64,000 bases of DNA. Origin: Paractinoplanes ovalisporus. GTDB lineage: Bacteria; Actinomycetota; Actinomycetes; Mycobacteriales; Micromonosporaceae. Made by a program: the position numbers and the translations under genes. Of this stretch, positions 8,269 through 18,312 are shown piece by piece (positions within the stretch are counted from its first letter, which is position 1; every line of letters begins with the position of its first letter). The stretch lies in assembly GCF_016834655.1 (NCBI RefSeq), contig NZ_JAENHP010000013.1, positions 231,459 through 295,458 on the forward strand, given 5' to 3'. The notes below the pieces were generated by a model. The model did no database searches. It saw only the letters and a list, made by a program, of their open reading frames with translations, and was not told the origin of the DNA.

Positions 8269-8979
8269 ATGGCGGACGAGACTCATCGCCGGGCGTGGCG
8301 GCTCGACCGATACGACCAGCTGCGGGCCGAGCGACCGCAGCTGTTCGTCAATCCGCCGGGCGCCGCCTACGAGATCGTGTTCGACCGTGCAGCGCAGCTG
8401 GCCTGTGCCGACGAGTGGGCGGCGCGGTCGCGGGAGCGGGGCATCCCGGCCGAGTTCGCCGACATGGGTGTGATCTACGAGGACAAGTACTTCATCGCGC
8501 TACGGGACACGGTCCGGTTCCGGGACGGCAGCATCGGGCCCTATTTCCGGCTCCTGGGCGCGGTCGACGGGCCCGGGGCGGCCATGTTGCCGATGCTCAC
8601 CGACGGCCGGCTGGTGCTGGTTCGGCGCTTCCGGCACGAGGCGCGCGACTGGCAGTGGGAAGTGCCGCGCGGCTTCTCCGAACCGGGCGAGACCGGGCCG
8701 GTCACGGCCACCCGCGAGCTCGCGGAGGAGCTCGGGGTCACCGCCGAGGCGCCGGAACTGCTGGGCCGGCTGGGTGAGGACGAGATCTATCTCGTACGGA
8801 TCGACGCCGCGTCGTTGCCGGAACGGATGACCGACGACGCCGTCGCCGAGGGGGTCGACGAGATCAGGGTGGTGACCCCGGACGAGCTGGCCGACCTGAT
8901 CGTCGAGGGGCACGTCACCGACGAGTTCCTGCTGGCCGCGTACGCGATGGTGCAGGCCCGCCGCCCCAGGAACCCATAG
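8269..8979 (+). CDS. NUDIX hydrolase
   Basis: A 236-residue hydrolase of nucleoside diphosphates linked to another moiety, similar in layout to ADP-ribose pyrophosphatases. The NUDIX box lies at about residues 135-157: Gly135, then Glu141, the R-E pair at 149-150, the E-E pair at 153-154 and Gly156, all in the expected spacing. An extended N-terminal region of about 90 residues precedes the core. The ATG at 8269 has a GGAGGT ribosome site 7 bases upstream, which excludes the long upstream extension formed by the 39-bp repeats. The substrate is not determinable. Confidence 0.9.
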   Translation: MADETHRRAWRLDRYDQLRAERPQLFVNPPGAAYEIVFDRAAQLACADEWAARSRERGIPAEFADMGVIYEDKYFIALRDTVRFRDGSIGPYFRLLGAVDGPGAAMLPMLTDGRLVLVRRFRHEARDWQWEVPRGFSEPGETGPVTATRELAEELGVTAEAPELLGRLGEDEIYLVRIDAASLPERMTDDAVAEGVDEIRVVTPDELADLIVEGHVTDEFLLAAYAMVQARRPRNP

Positions 8980-9105
8980 CCGCCCGCCCGATGGGTCAGG
9001 CCCCCGCACAGGCACTCGTAGCCGCCCGCCCGATGAGTCAGGCCCACCGCACCAGGCACTCGTAACCGCCTTGGCCGATGGGTCAGGCCCGCCGCTCCAG
9101 GAACT
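8975..9105 (+). repeat. 42-45 bp tandem repeat copied from the 3' end of the RamB-like gene
   Basis: Three units start at about 8975, 9017 and 9061. The last one is the actual 3' end of the minus-strand regulator gene (TCAGGCCCGCCGCTCCAGGA and onward). The two outer copies are diverged versions of that end, including its stop codon. Confidence 0.85.
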
Positions 9106-10522
9106 CGTAGACGTCCTGCGCGTCGACACCCGGGAACGTGCCCGGCGGCAGGGCGGCCAGCAGGTGGGAGTGCACCCGGGCGCTCGGCCAGGCATGACCG
9201 GCCCAGCGGTCCACCAGCGCGGCCGGTGGACGGCGACAACAGCCGGGGTCGGGACAGCGTGAGACCGTACGGCGGGAAGTGTCTCCGCCGCGGAACCAGC
9301 GCGCGTGCTCGTACGGCGTGCCGACCGTGACCGAGAATTCCCCCGACCGCGTCGACTCGATGTGGACCGTGCACCAGTACGTTCCGGCCGACGTGTCGGT
9401 GAACTGGTAGAACGACGAGTACGGGTCGTCCGCCTGGAAGATCGTGCGCGACGCCCACCGGCGGCAGATCGGCTGCCCCTCGATGGCCCCGGTGACGTCG
9501 GACGGGAAGCGGACCCCGTCGTTCTCGTACGCCTTGTAGACGATCCCGTTCTCGTGCACGCGCGTGAAGTGCACGGGAATGCCGAAGTGGTGCGTGGCCA
9601 GGTTCGTGAACCGGTGGGCCGCCGTCTCGTACGACACCCCGAACGCGTCGCGGAAGTCGTCGATGGCCAGGGCCCGGTCGGCCTTGGCCTCGCCCAGGAA
9701 CCGCACCGCGAACTTCTCCGGCATCAGCAGCGCCGCCGCGAAGTAGTTGGCCTCGACCCGCTGTCGCAGGAAGGCCGCGTAGTCGGCCGGCTCGGGGTGG
9801 CGCAGCACGAAGTGGCCGAGCGTCTGCAGCACCACCGCGCGCGGATCGTGTCCCTTGCCGCTGGCGACCTGGGGCAGATAGATCCGCCGGCCGACCAGAT
9901 CGGTCACCGAGCGCGTCGAGCCCGGCAGGTCGTTCACGTAGTGCAACGTGAAGCCCAGTTGCGCTGCGATGTCGAGGATGCCGCGCTGACTGAGCGGCCC
10001 GGTCGTGTGTTTCACCGAGCGCAACACGTCGGCCGCCGCCTGCTCGATCTCGGCGAAGTAGTTGTCCCGCTCGCGCATGTTGACCCGCAGTTGCGCGTTG
10101 GCCCGGCGCGCCACCTCGGGGGTCGCGCTCTGCTCGGTGAGCAGCCGGTTGAGTTCCCGATGCAGGCCGACCAGCGATTCCAGCGCGTCGGCGGGCAGCC
10201 GGCGCCCGCCTTTGACCGAGGGCAACCCCAGTCCCGCGTACGCCGGTGACTGCTGGAAGTGCGCGAGGTCGATCTCGAGCCCGGCCCGCCGCGACGGCGC
10301 CTCGGGCCGCAGCAGGTCCTGCAGCGGCACCCCCAGGGCGGCCGCGATGGCCTGCAGCACCGAGAGCTTGGGTTCCCGCTTGCCGTTCTCGATCAGCGAC
10401 AGCTGGGACGGCGCTCTTCCCACCGCCTGGCTGAGCTGCTCGAGCGTCATGTTCTTCGATTTGCGCTGGTGACGCAGCCGCTGGCCGAGGGTCACGAGGT
10501 CAACATTGTCAGAAGCGGTCAC
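9083..10522 (-). CDS. RamB-like XRE/IrrE-domain transcriptional regulator of the glyoxylate shunt
   Basis: A 479-residue regulator of the short-chain-fatty-acid regulator family (RamB/PrpR type). An XRE helix-turn-helix starts near LGQRLRHQRKSKNMTLEQLS and includes GRAPSQLSLIENGKREP. The middle has an IrrE/ImmA-like domain in which the metalloprotease HExxH is replaced by LGHFVLRHPE and EANYFAAALLMP. The C-terminal DUF2083-type domain carries Cys pairs such as SRCPDPGCC. RamB controls isocitrate lyase and malate synthase in Corynebacterium and mycobacteria; here it diverges from aceA-aceB, which supports the same role. The start is uncertain: GTG at 10564, 10522 or 10495; 10522 leaves a palindrome outside the gene. 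Confidence 0.9.
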   Translation of the reverse strand: MTASDNVDLVTLGQRLRHQRKSKNMTLEQLSQAVGRAPSQLSLIENGKREPKLSVLQAIAAALGVPLQDLLRPEAPSRRAGLEIDLAHFQQSPAYAGLGLPSVKGGRRLPADALESLVGLHRELNRLLTEQSATPEVARRANAQLRVNMRERDNYFAEIEQAAADVLRSVKHTTGPLSQRGILDIAAQLGFTLHYVNDLPGSTRSVTDLVGRRIYLPQVASGKGHDPRAVVLQTLGHFVLRHPEPADYAAFLRQRVEANYFAAALLMPEKFAVRFLGEAKADRALAIDDFRDAFGVSYETAAHRFTNLATHHFGIPVHFTRVHENGIVYKAYENDGVRFPSDVTGAIEGQPICRRWASRTIFQADDPYSSFYQFTDTSAGTYWCTVHIESTRSGEFSVTVGTPYEHARWFRGGDTSRRTVSRCPDPGCCRRPPAALVDRWAGHAWPSARVHSHLLAALPPGTFPGVDAQDVYEFLERRA

Positions 10523-10538
10523 GCGTTTTGACGCTAGC

Positions 10539-10555
10539 AGAAATTTCGCGTTTCT
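10539..10555. promoter_or_regulatory. Candidate RamB-type operator between ramB-like gene and aceA
   Basis: An imperfect palindrome, AGAAATTTCGCGTTTCT, lies just upstream of the proposed regulator start. It is AT-rich against the background and resembles the A/T-flanked, TTTGC-centred sites described for RamB, though not exactly. It could serve autoregulation and aceA control. Confidence 0.4.
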
Positions 10556-10742
10556 TCTGCTCACAAATGGCTTCAGAGGGGGTTGTGGGGCCAGCGATAG
10601 TCGAGTTCTTCCCGGCGAAACACACGGCGGCGAACACAGGCGGCGGAACGCGCGACGCCGGAACGACCGCCGGACGAACGCATGGGACGAGCGACAGCGG
10701 GATCCAGGGACACAAGCGACAGGGCACGGAAGGGATAAAGCG

Positions 10743-12031
10743 ATGACTGATCAGCTGACCGAAGTTCGGGGCGGTACCGCGGCGGACCTCACTCGGGCGT
10801 GGGCCGGCGATCCCCGGTGGCTGGGCATCAAGCGCAGCTACACGGCGCACGACGTGGTCAAGCTGCGCGGCAGCGTCCAGGAGCGGCACACGCTGGCCGA
10901 GCGCGGCGCCCAGCGGCTCTGGGAGCTGCTGCACAGCGAGGACTACATCAACGCGCTGGGCGCGCTGACCGGCGGCCAGGCCACGCAGATGGTCCGGGCC
11001 GGCCTCAAGGCCATCTACCTGAGCGGCTGGCAGGTCGCGGCCGACGCCAACCTGGCCGGCGCCACCTACCCCGATCAGTCCCTCTACCCGGCCAACTCGG
11101 TTCCGGCGGTGGTGCGCCGCATCAACAACGCGCTGATGCGGGCCGACCAGATCGACACCGCGAGTGGCAAGCACGACCGCGACTGGTTCGCGCCGATCGT
11201 GGCCGACGCCGAGGCCGGCTTCGGTGGCCCGCTCAACGCGTTCGAGCTGATGAAGGCCATGATCGCGGCGGGCGCGGCCGGGGTGCACTGGGAGGACCAG
11301 CTGGCCAGCGAGAAGAAGTGCGGCCACCTGGGTGGCAAGGTGCTCATCCCGACCGGCCAGCACATCCGCACCCTGAACGCGGCACGGCTGGCGGCCGACG
11401 TGCTGGGCGTGCCGTCGCTGGTCATCGCGCGGACCGATGCCCTGGCGGCGGACCTGCTGACCACCGACGTCGATGAGCGTGACCAGCCGTTCATCACCGG
11501 GGAGCGTACGGCGGAAGGCTTTTTCCGGGTGCGCAGCGGCCCCGACGCCGCCATCGCCCGCGGGGTCGCCTACGCCGACTACGCCGACCTGCTGTGGGTC
11601 GAGACCGGCAAGCCCGACCTGGAGTTCGCCAAGTCGTTCGCCGAGGCCGTGCACAAGGAGCACCCCGGCAAGATGCTGGCCTACAACTGCTCGCCCTCGT
11701 TCAACTGGAAGAAGAACCTGGACGACGCCGACATCGCGCGGTTCCAGAAGGAGCTCGGCGCGATGGGCTACAAGTTCCAGTTCGTCACGCTGGCCGGCTT
11801 CCACGCGCTCAACCACTCGATGTACGAGCTGGCCCGCGGCTACGCCGAGACCGGCATGACCGCGTACGTGAAGCTGCAGGAGGCCGAGTTCGCGGCCGAG
11901 CTCGACGGCTACACCGCCACCAAGCACCAGGCCGAGGTCGGGACGGGCTACTTCGACGCCGTCTCCACCGCGCTGAACCCCGACAGCTCGACCACCGCCC
12001 TGAAGGGCTCGACCGAGACGGAGCAGTTCTG

Positions 12032-12032
<1 letters not shown>
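10743..12032 (+). CDS. aceA: Isocitrate lyase
   Basis: A 429-residue glyoxylate-shunt enzyme that splits isocitrate into glyoxylate and succinate in the cytosol. The catalytic signature KKCGHLGGK is complete, with the nucleophilic Cys193; the Mg-binding segment (PIVADAEAGFGG) and YNCSPSFNW are also present. The length equals the typical actinobacterial ICL1 form. The ATG at 10743 follows a purine-rich GGAAGGGATAAAG. The stop and the malate synthase start share a base (TGATG), so the two shunt enzymes are translated together. It diverges from the RamB-like regulator with a leader of about 220 bases. Confidence 0.97.
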
Positions 12033-13654
<1,622 letters not shown>

Positions 13655-13668
13655 TCCTCTCGGAGACC

Positions 13669-13706
13669 AAGAGCGCGATTTCCCCGTACGGGGGGATCGC
13701 GCTCTT
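13669..13706 (+). terminator. Strong stem-loop after aceB
   Basis: Arms AAGAGCGCGAT (13669-13679) and ATCGCGCTCTT (13696-13706) are perfectly complementary and enclose a second stem CCCC-GTAC-GGGG. It follows the aceB stop by 14 bases and lacks a U-run, as is common for actinobacterial terminators. Confidence 0.75.
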
Positions 13707-13719
13707 CGGTGTCGGTCCA

Positions 13720-13925
13720 GCCGCCCTGTCACGGCTTCCGCTCGGCCGCCCTCTCACGGTTCATACCCGACCGTTCCCAGACGGCCCCCCACTCACCGTT
13801 TCCTCACGGCCGTTCCGTCACGGTTTCCATCCGACCGCTCCCTCACGATTCCCACCCGGTCCCAACCCGGCCGCTCCCACACGGTTTCGACCGGGCCGTC
13901 CCCTCACGATTCCCGTCACGCCGCG
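13720..13925 (+). repeat. Degenerate tandem array, about 25-35 bp period
   Basis: Repeated variants of a unit like CCGACCGTTCCCTCACGGTTTCC fill most of the 335-base gap between aceB and the DUF3800 gene. Conserved cores are TCACGGTTTCC, TCACGATTCCC and CGGCCGTTCC. There is no gene or RNA signal apart from the terminator. Confidence 0.7.
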
Positions 13926-13989
13926 AGCGCACCTGAACCGCGTTTCCATCACCACTGACCAGGCCGGGCACCCATCTCGGAGCCGCGTT

Positions 13990-14847
13990 TCAAACGCCGC
14001 TGACCAGCGGGTAGGGGGCCAGCAGGGCCGGGTCGAGGGTGCCGCGCCGGGCCACGCCGGCCAGCAGGTCGGCCACCTGGACGCGCGGGTCGTCGCGGGA
14101 GTCGGCCATGACCAGCCCCGCCAGCGGCGACACGCCGTCGTCACCGGCCAGGGCCAGCTGCAGCCGGGTGAGCCGGTCGGCGGTCAGGGCGCTCTGCTCG
14201 TCGTGCGTCACCAGCACCCGCCGGCCGCCCTCGCTCCAGCTCAACACCGTCTCGGCCAGCGCCGGCAGCAGCGGTTCGAGGTTTTCGCGACTGACCGGCA
14301 GGGCCTCCACCCGCTCGCGCGCAATCCCGGAAAGCTCGGCGAACCGGTCCACATCGGCCCGCGTCGCCCGGCGATGTTTGGTGCGCGCCAACTCGACAAA
14401 GAGCGGAAGCAGACCCTTTTCCCGTACGGCGGGAAGCAGCGCGACGGCATCCGCACGCCGGTCGAGGGTGAGGCGCGTCCCGGTCGCGTACGAGGGTTCG
14501 GCCAGCAGCAGATCGGCGATCCGTGTGACCAGGAAGAACTCCTTGTCGACAACTTGCACCAGGGCCCGGCCGCGCAGCGCCTGCTGAAACCAGCCGGCCG
14601 CCACGCCCGCCCGCAGCAGCCGGCCCGACTTGAGTTCGTGGGGCGAGAACCGGAACCGCGACCGCAGAGCCCCGATCAGCTCGTCGGACTCGGCCTCGCT
14701 CAGGTCGACGCTCGCGTGCGTGATCACAGGATCGGCCGGGTCGAGCAGATTGGTGCCGGAGAACCCGGACTCGTCACAGGCGATCCGCACCACGGGCCCG
14801 GCCACCGCCCCGACCGGCGGCAGCCCACCCTGCATCGGCGTCCGCAC
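13990..14847 (-). CDS. DUF3800-family protein
   Basis: A 285-residue protein of the DUF3800 group, an RNase-H-like fold often found beside mobile or defence genes. Characteristic points are the N-terminal acidic strand VVRIACDESGFSGTN, a central ALVQVVDKEFFLV strand, VLVTHDEQSAL, and the C-terminal VADLLAGVARR near a DSRDDPRVQ acidic stretch, all of which carry the acidic residues expected at the active site. The GTG at 14847 is used; ATG at 14835 is an alternative. It stands alone between two repeat arrays, so no partner can be proposed. The enzymatic activity of the family is largely unproven. Confidence 0.75.
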   Translation of the reverse strand: MRTPMQGGLPPVGAVAGPVVRIACDESGFSGTNLLDPADPVITHASVDLSEAESDELIGALRSRFRFSPHELKSGRLLRAGVAAGWFQQALRGRALVQVVDKEFFLVTRIADLLLAEPSYATGTRLTLDRRADAVALLPAVREKGLLPLFVELARTKHRRATRADVDRFAELSGIARERVEALPVSRENLEPLLPALAETVLSWSEGGRRVLVTHDEQSALTADRLTRLQLALAGDDGVSPLAGLVMADSRDDPRVQVADLLAGVARRGTLDPALLAPYPLVSGV

Positions 14848-14869
14848 GCCCCCATGCTCGTCCGCCCAC

Positions 14870-15410
14870 CCTCATCGAACAACCCGATTACGGCCACCCA
14901 CCGGAACAGCGCCCGCATCCCCCGTCCGCACGCCGCCGCCAGACAACCCCATCCCGACCGGTCGCCCGCACATCCCCATCCCCAGCCCTCGCGCGCCGCT
15001 CGAACATCCCGATCACGGCGAGCCGCCCACACGCCGGCACCGAACAACCCCATCACAACAAGCCACCGATGCACTCCACGCCGCCACTGACCAGCCCGAT
15101 CACAGTCGGCCGCACCTGCATCCCCGCGCAGCCGTCGAACAACCCCATCACAGCCGGCCGCACGCCCCATCCCCGCGCAGCCGTCGAACAACCCCATCAC
15201 AGCCGGCGGCACGCCCCATCCCCGCGCAGCCGTCGAACAACCCCATCACAGCCGGCCGCACGCCCCATCCCCGAGCGGCCATCGAACAACCCCATCACGG
15301 CCGGCCGCACGCACGCCCCATCCCCCGTCCACGCACCGCCGACGGACAACCCGATCACAGCCGGTCATCGGACAGCGCCCATCCCCTACCGCGTCGGGCA
15401 ACCCGGTCGC
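14870..15410 (+). repeat. 49-bp tandem array, about ten diverging copies
   Basis: The core is GAACAACCCCATCACAGCCG followed by GCCGCACGCCCCATCCCCG. Unit starts at 15137, 15186, 15235 and 15284 give an exact 49-bp period; copies to the left (from about 14876) and right are more diverged. The array fills nearly the whole 590-base gap. There are no unique spacers between units, so it is not CRISPR. Confidence 0.9.
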
Positions 15411-15436
15411 GGGTGGTTGTCGGGCAGGATGGCGGG

Positions 15437-16741
15437 GTGGACTGGGCGGAGATGGAACGGGTCGTGCACGACGGCATCGTGGCCGCGGTGGTGTCGGCCG
15501 CCTCGGGCGAGCACTTGGGCGCGGCGGCGCTGCACCATCTCTACCGGGAGCAGGACGGCGTGATCACGCTGCCGTCGCTGGCCGTCACCGGCGACCCGGA
15601 GGGCTGGAGCCCGGCCGACTGGACGTTCGACGACGACGAGTGGCTGCCCGACGAGGTGGGCCGCCAGTGGGAGAAGAACCTGACCACGGCCGCGTGCTCC
15701 GGGACGACCGCGCGCTGGCACGCGACGTTCCGGAAATACCTGGGAACCCTCGTACGGGCGTGCAAAGCGGCCCGCAAGACGCTGCGCACCCGTGGCGTGG
15801 TCGACCGGAACTTCGTCGTGGTCCTGCTCGACGACGAACACCACGCCGAGCTGATCCGGCGTGTGCTGCCCGCGTCCGACGTGCGGCGGCTGTTCCCCGA
15901 GCTCGACGAGCGGACCGCGGAACTCGCCCGGCTCCAGGGTCTCCCGCCCGCCGACCGGGCGGCCGAGCTGGTCGGTCGGCTGGGTCGCTTCGACGGTCCG
16001 CTCATGTCGGAGGACATCGAGGACGCGCTCCGCGCCCTGGGCCGAGACGCCTGGCCGGCGCTGATCCCGCTGTTGACCGTGCGCGACCGGGCGTGGCAGG
16101 CGGCCCGGCTGCTGGCCGACATCGGCGAGCCCGGCGATGAGGTCGTAGCGGCGCTGACCACAGCTCTGCGCAAGGCGAAGGGCCCCGACCTGGCCTGGAC
16201 CGCGGTCGCGCTCTCCCGGCTGGGCCGGCTCGACGTGGTGCTTGACCGCCGGTCCGCACTGCCCACCGACGTCGTGGCCGGGGCGGTGGCCGCGCCGTAC
16301 ACGTCGTTCCGCAACTCCGCGGTCCGGTTCGCGCCGCTCGACTACACCCCGCTGGCCGACGTTCTCACCCGCTGGCCCGGCTACTCCCCCGCCCTGGACG
16401 ACTGTCTGCGCCCCGGCCGCGGCAGCTGCGCCATCACACCGGACGAGGCGGCTACCGCGATCGAGGCCCTGTCGTCCCCGCACCCGCTGATCCGCCGTCA
16501 CGCCGCCGGAGTGCTGGGCGAGCGCAACCTCGGCCGCCACGTGCTGCCCGCCCTGGCCGCGACCGCCCGCAACGACCCCGACCCGGCCGTACGCCGCATG
16601 GCGATCCTGTCGCTGCTGTTCTGGAAGAAGGACTCCCGCCACCTGGAGGACCAGATCCGCCACCTCCTGGACGACCCGTCCACCGAGGTTCGCGACGCCG
16701 CCGCCCTGTGGCTACGCGAGCAGACCGCCCACTCCCGTTAA
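15437..16741 (+). CDS. HEAT-repeat-like protein
   Basis: A 434-residue protein of unknown role. The N-terminal half (1-200) contains DEWLPDEVGRQWEKNL and RNFVVVLLDDEHHAELIRRV. The C-terminal half (about 200-434) is built of alpha-helical HEAT-type units, for example AWPALIPLLTVRDRAWQAA, GDEVVAALTTALRKAKGPDL, HPLIRRHAAGVLGERNLG and DPDPAVRRMAILSLLFW. Such repeats usually bind proteins. The GTG at 15437 was chosen because upstream sequence is repeat DNA. The 3' end (...WLREQTAHSR) is the source of the 47-bp tandem array that follows. Confidence 0.8.
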   Translation: MDWAEMERVVHDGIVAAVVSAASGEHLGAAALHHLYREQDGVITLPSLAVTGDPEGWSPADWTFDDDEWLPDEVGRQWEKNLTTAACSGTTARWHATFRKYLGTLVRACKAARKTLRTRGVVDRNFVVVLLDDEHHAELIRRVLPASDVRRLFPELDERTAELARLQGLPPADRAAELVGRLGRFDGPLMSEDIEDALRALGRDAWPALIPLLTVRDRAWQAARLLADIGEPGDEVVAALTTALRKAKGPDLAWTAVALSRLGRLDVVLDRRSALPTDVVAGAVAAPYTSFRNSAVRFAPLDYTPLADVLTRWPGYSPALDDCLRPGRGSCAITPDEAATAIEALSSPHPLIRRHAAGVLGERNLGRHVLPALAATARNDPDPAVRRMAILSLLFWKKDSRHLEDQIRHLLDDPSTEVRDAAALWLREQTAHSR

Positions 16742-16945
16742 AGTGCGCGACGCCCGCCGCCCTGTAGCTACCCGAGCAGACCACCCACCCCCGGCCACGC
16801 ACGCCGCTCTGTAGCTACCCGAGCAGACCACCCACTCCCGTCAACGCCCGCCGCTCTGTAGCTACCCGAGCAGACCACCCACTCCCGTCAACGCCCGCCG
16901 CCCTATGGCTACCCGAGCAGACCGCCCACTCCCGTCAACGCCCGC
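16708..16945 (+). repeat. 47-bp tandem array derived from the 3' end of the HEAT-like gene
   Basis: Copies of a unit GTAGCTACCCGAGCAGACC plus CACCCACTCCCGTCAACGCCCGCC start at 16764, 16811, 16858 and 16905. The ancestral copy is the gene's own end at about 16708 (GTGGCTACGCGAGCAGACCG). The last copy supplies the stop codon and last residues of the minus-strand HAD gene. Confidence 0.92.
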
Positions 16946-17706
16946 GCGAAACCGTCCTCGGCCGCGCTCCCCGTGACCCGGGTGGCCGCCGCGCGTACGG
17001 TCGTGTGGGCGTTCCCCATCGCCACCGAGCGTCCGCACGCGGCGAACATGGGCAGGTCGTTCGGCATGTCCCCGAACGCGACGGCCTCGGCCGGCGAGAG
17101 GCCGAGCAGATCCAGAGCCCGCCGTACGCCCGTTCCCTTGTCCACACCGAGCGGCCCGATGTCGACGAGGTGGTCGGCCGAGTAGGAGATCGTGACCCGC
17201 CGGCTCAAGCCAGCCGCGGTCAGCCCCGCCACGAGCTCGTCCGAGCTCAACGTGGGATGCCGGATGTCGACGGCGTAAGCGGGCTTCCTCCACAAATCAC
17301 CCAGGCCCATCTCACGCCACGGCTCGGACGGCAGGCCGCCGCGCAGCACGACGTGCTCCGGAGTCATCACCCGGCCGTCGACGACAAACGCCGACATGCC
17401 CGCACCCGGCATCGAACCGACGAACCCGGCCAGGTCCTGCAGCTCGTCCGGCTCGATGAACTCCTCCCACAGAGTCCGCCCGGTCGCCGGATCCCAGCCC
17501 CGCGAGCCGCCGTTGCCGACCGCCAGCGCGAACCCCCGCCCGAACCCGCCGAGCCGTCCCACCCCGGCGGGCGACCGGGCCGTGGCCGCGACAAGCGGGA
17601 TGCCCAGCTCGCGCAGCCGTCCCGCCGCCGCCACCGTGGCCGGCGTGACCACGTCACCGGCCAGCACGATCGTCCCGTCCAGATCCGTCACGACGGCGCG
17701 AATCAC
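16909..17706 (-). CDS. HAD-superfamily (Cof-type) phosphatase
   Basis: A 265-residue cytosolic phosphatase of the Cof/HAD-IIB group, which usually acts on sugar phosphates or flavin nucleotides. Motif I is VVTDLDGT with Asp8 and Asp10; motif II lies in VAATARSPAG; the cap domain is in the middle; motif III/IV are the Lys in GVDKGTGVRRAL and GDMPNDLPMF. The GTG at 17706 overlaps the stop of the upstream truncated HAD gene (GTGA). The last residues (RALTGVGGLLG) and the stop codon are encoded within the 47-bp repeat derived from the neighbouring convergent gene, so the original C-terminus may have been replaced. Confidence 0.88.
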   Translation of the reverse strand: MIRAVVTDLDGTIVLAGDVVTPATVAAAGRLRELGIPLVAATARSPAGVGRLGGFGRGFALAVGNGGSRGWDPATGRTLWEEFIEPDELQDLAGFVGSMPGAGMSAFVVDGRVMTPEHVVLRGGLPSEPWREMGLGDLWRKPAYAVDIRHPTLSSDELVAGLTAAGLSRRVTISYSADHLVDIGPLGVDKGTGVRRALDLLGLSPAEAVAFGDMPNDLPMFAACGRSVAMGNAHTTVRAAATRVTGSAAEDGFARALTGVGGLLG

Positions 17707-18080
17707 GGCACGACCAGGGGGTTGACGTCCGGAAGGGCGGTGACCGAGCTGTGGGCCTGCGCGCGCAGGGTGGCGATCGTCGCCGGCGGTGGGTCGAGCA
17801 GAGCCTCGCGCCGGGTCAGGCCCCAGCCGGCGTCGATGCGGGTCAGGTCGTCCCCGGTCACGGTCACCCCGAGCTCGCCGGCAAGGTCGCGGATCCACTC
17901 CAGTTCGGTGCGGTCGGCCCGGCCCGACTCCAGCCACGGCTCGAACTCGGCCCCCCGCCGCCGAACAACCTCCGCGTCGATCCCGAGAATCCCGCTCAGC
18001 CACCCAGCCCGGCCGGTGCCGCCGGGATACCTCCCCGGGTGCACAAGCGTGTAAAGCAGGTCAAAGACCACAGCCTTCAC
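17703..18080 (-). CDS. Truncated HAD-like hydrolase (N-terminal part only)
   Basis: A 125-residue protein that begins like a haloacid-dehalogenase hydrolase (KAVVFDLLYTLVHPG; note Leu where the second catalytic Asp is normally found) and runs through a helical cap (IDAEVVRRRGAEFEPWLESG). It ends shortly after PPATIATLRAQ, where a full-length family member would continue for about 100 residues with motifs II-IV. Its stop overlaps the start of a complete HAD gene of another subfamily. It is probably a decayed or fused remnant; a regulatory or inactive role cannot be excluded. Confidence 0.6.
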   Translation of the reverse strand: MKAVVFDLLYTLVHPGRYPGGTGRAGWLSGILGIDAEVVRRRGAEFEPWLESGRADRTELEWIRDLAGELGVTVTGDDLTRIDAGWGLTRREALLDPPPATIATLRAQAHSSVTALPDVNPLVVP

Positions 18081-18104
18081 AGCGCCACCGACCCCTCCTG
18101 ATAA

Positions 18105-18312
18105 GCGTCACCTGGCCGTCCTTACGGGGACCACCTGGCCGTCCACGCGCACGCCACCCGCCCTCCCCACGCACGGCACCGGGCATTGCACGCGCCACCC
18201 AGCCCTCTCCCGGCCCCTCCCACGAGCACCACCCCTGGCCCTCTTCACAGGCGCCACCCGGCCGTCCGCGCGCGCACCACCCGCCCTCCCGACAAGCGTC
18301 ACCTGGCCCCTC
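18105..18312 (+). repeat. Degenerate tandem array between HAD and methyltransferase genes
   Basis: Diverged copies of a unit around CACCTGGCCGTCC and GCGCACCACCCGCCCTCCC, including AAGCGTCACCTGGCC at both ends (18105 and 18294), fill the intergenic gap. The right edge abuts the 3' end of the kinase-methyltransferase gene. Confidence 0.7.

Noticed and set aside
14870..15410. CRISPR array
   Set aside because: The 49-bp units follow each other directly without unique spacers, and no cas gene is near.
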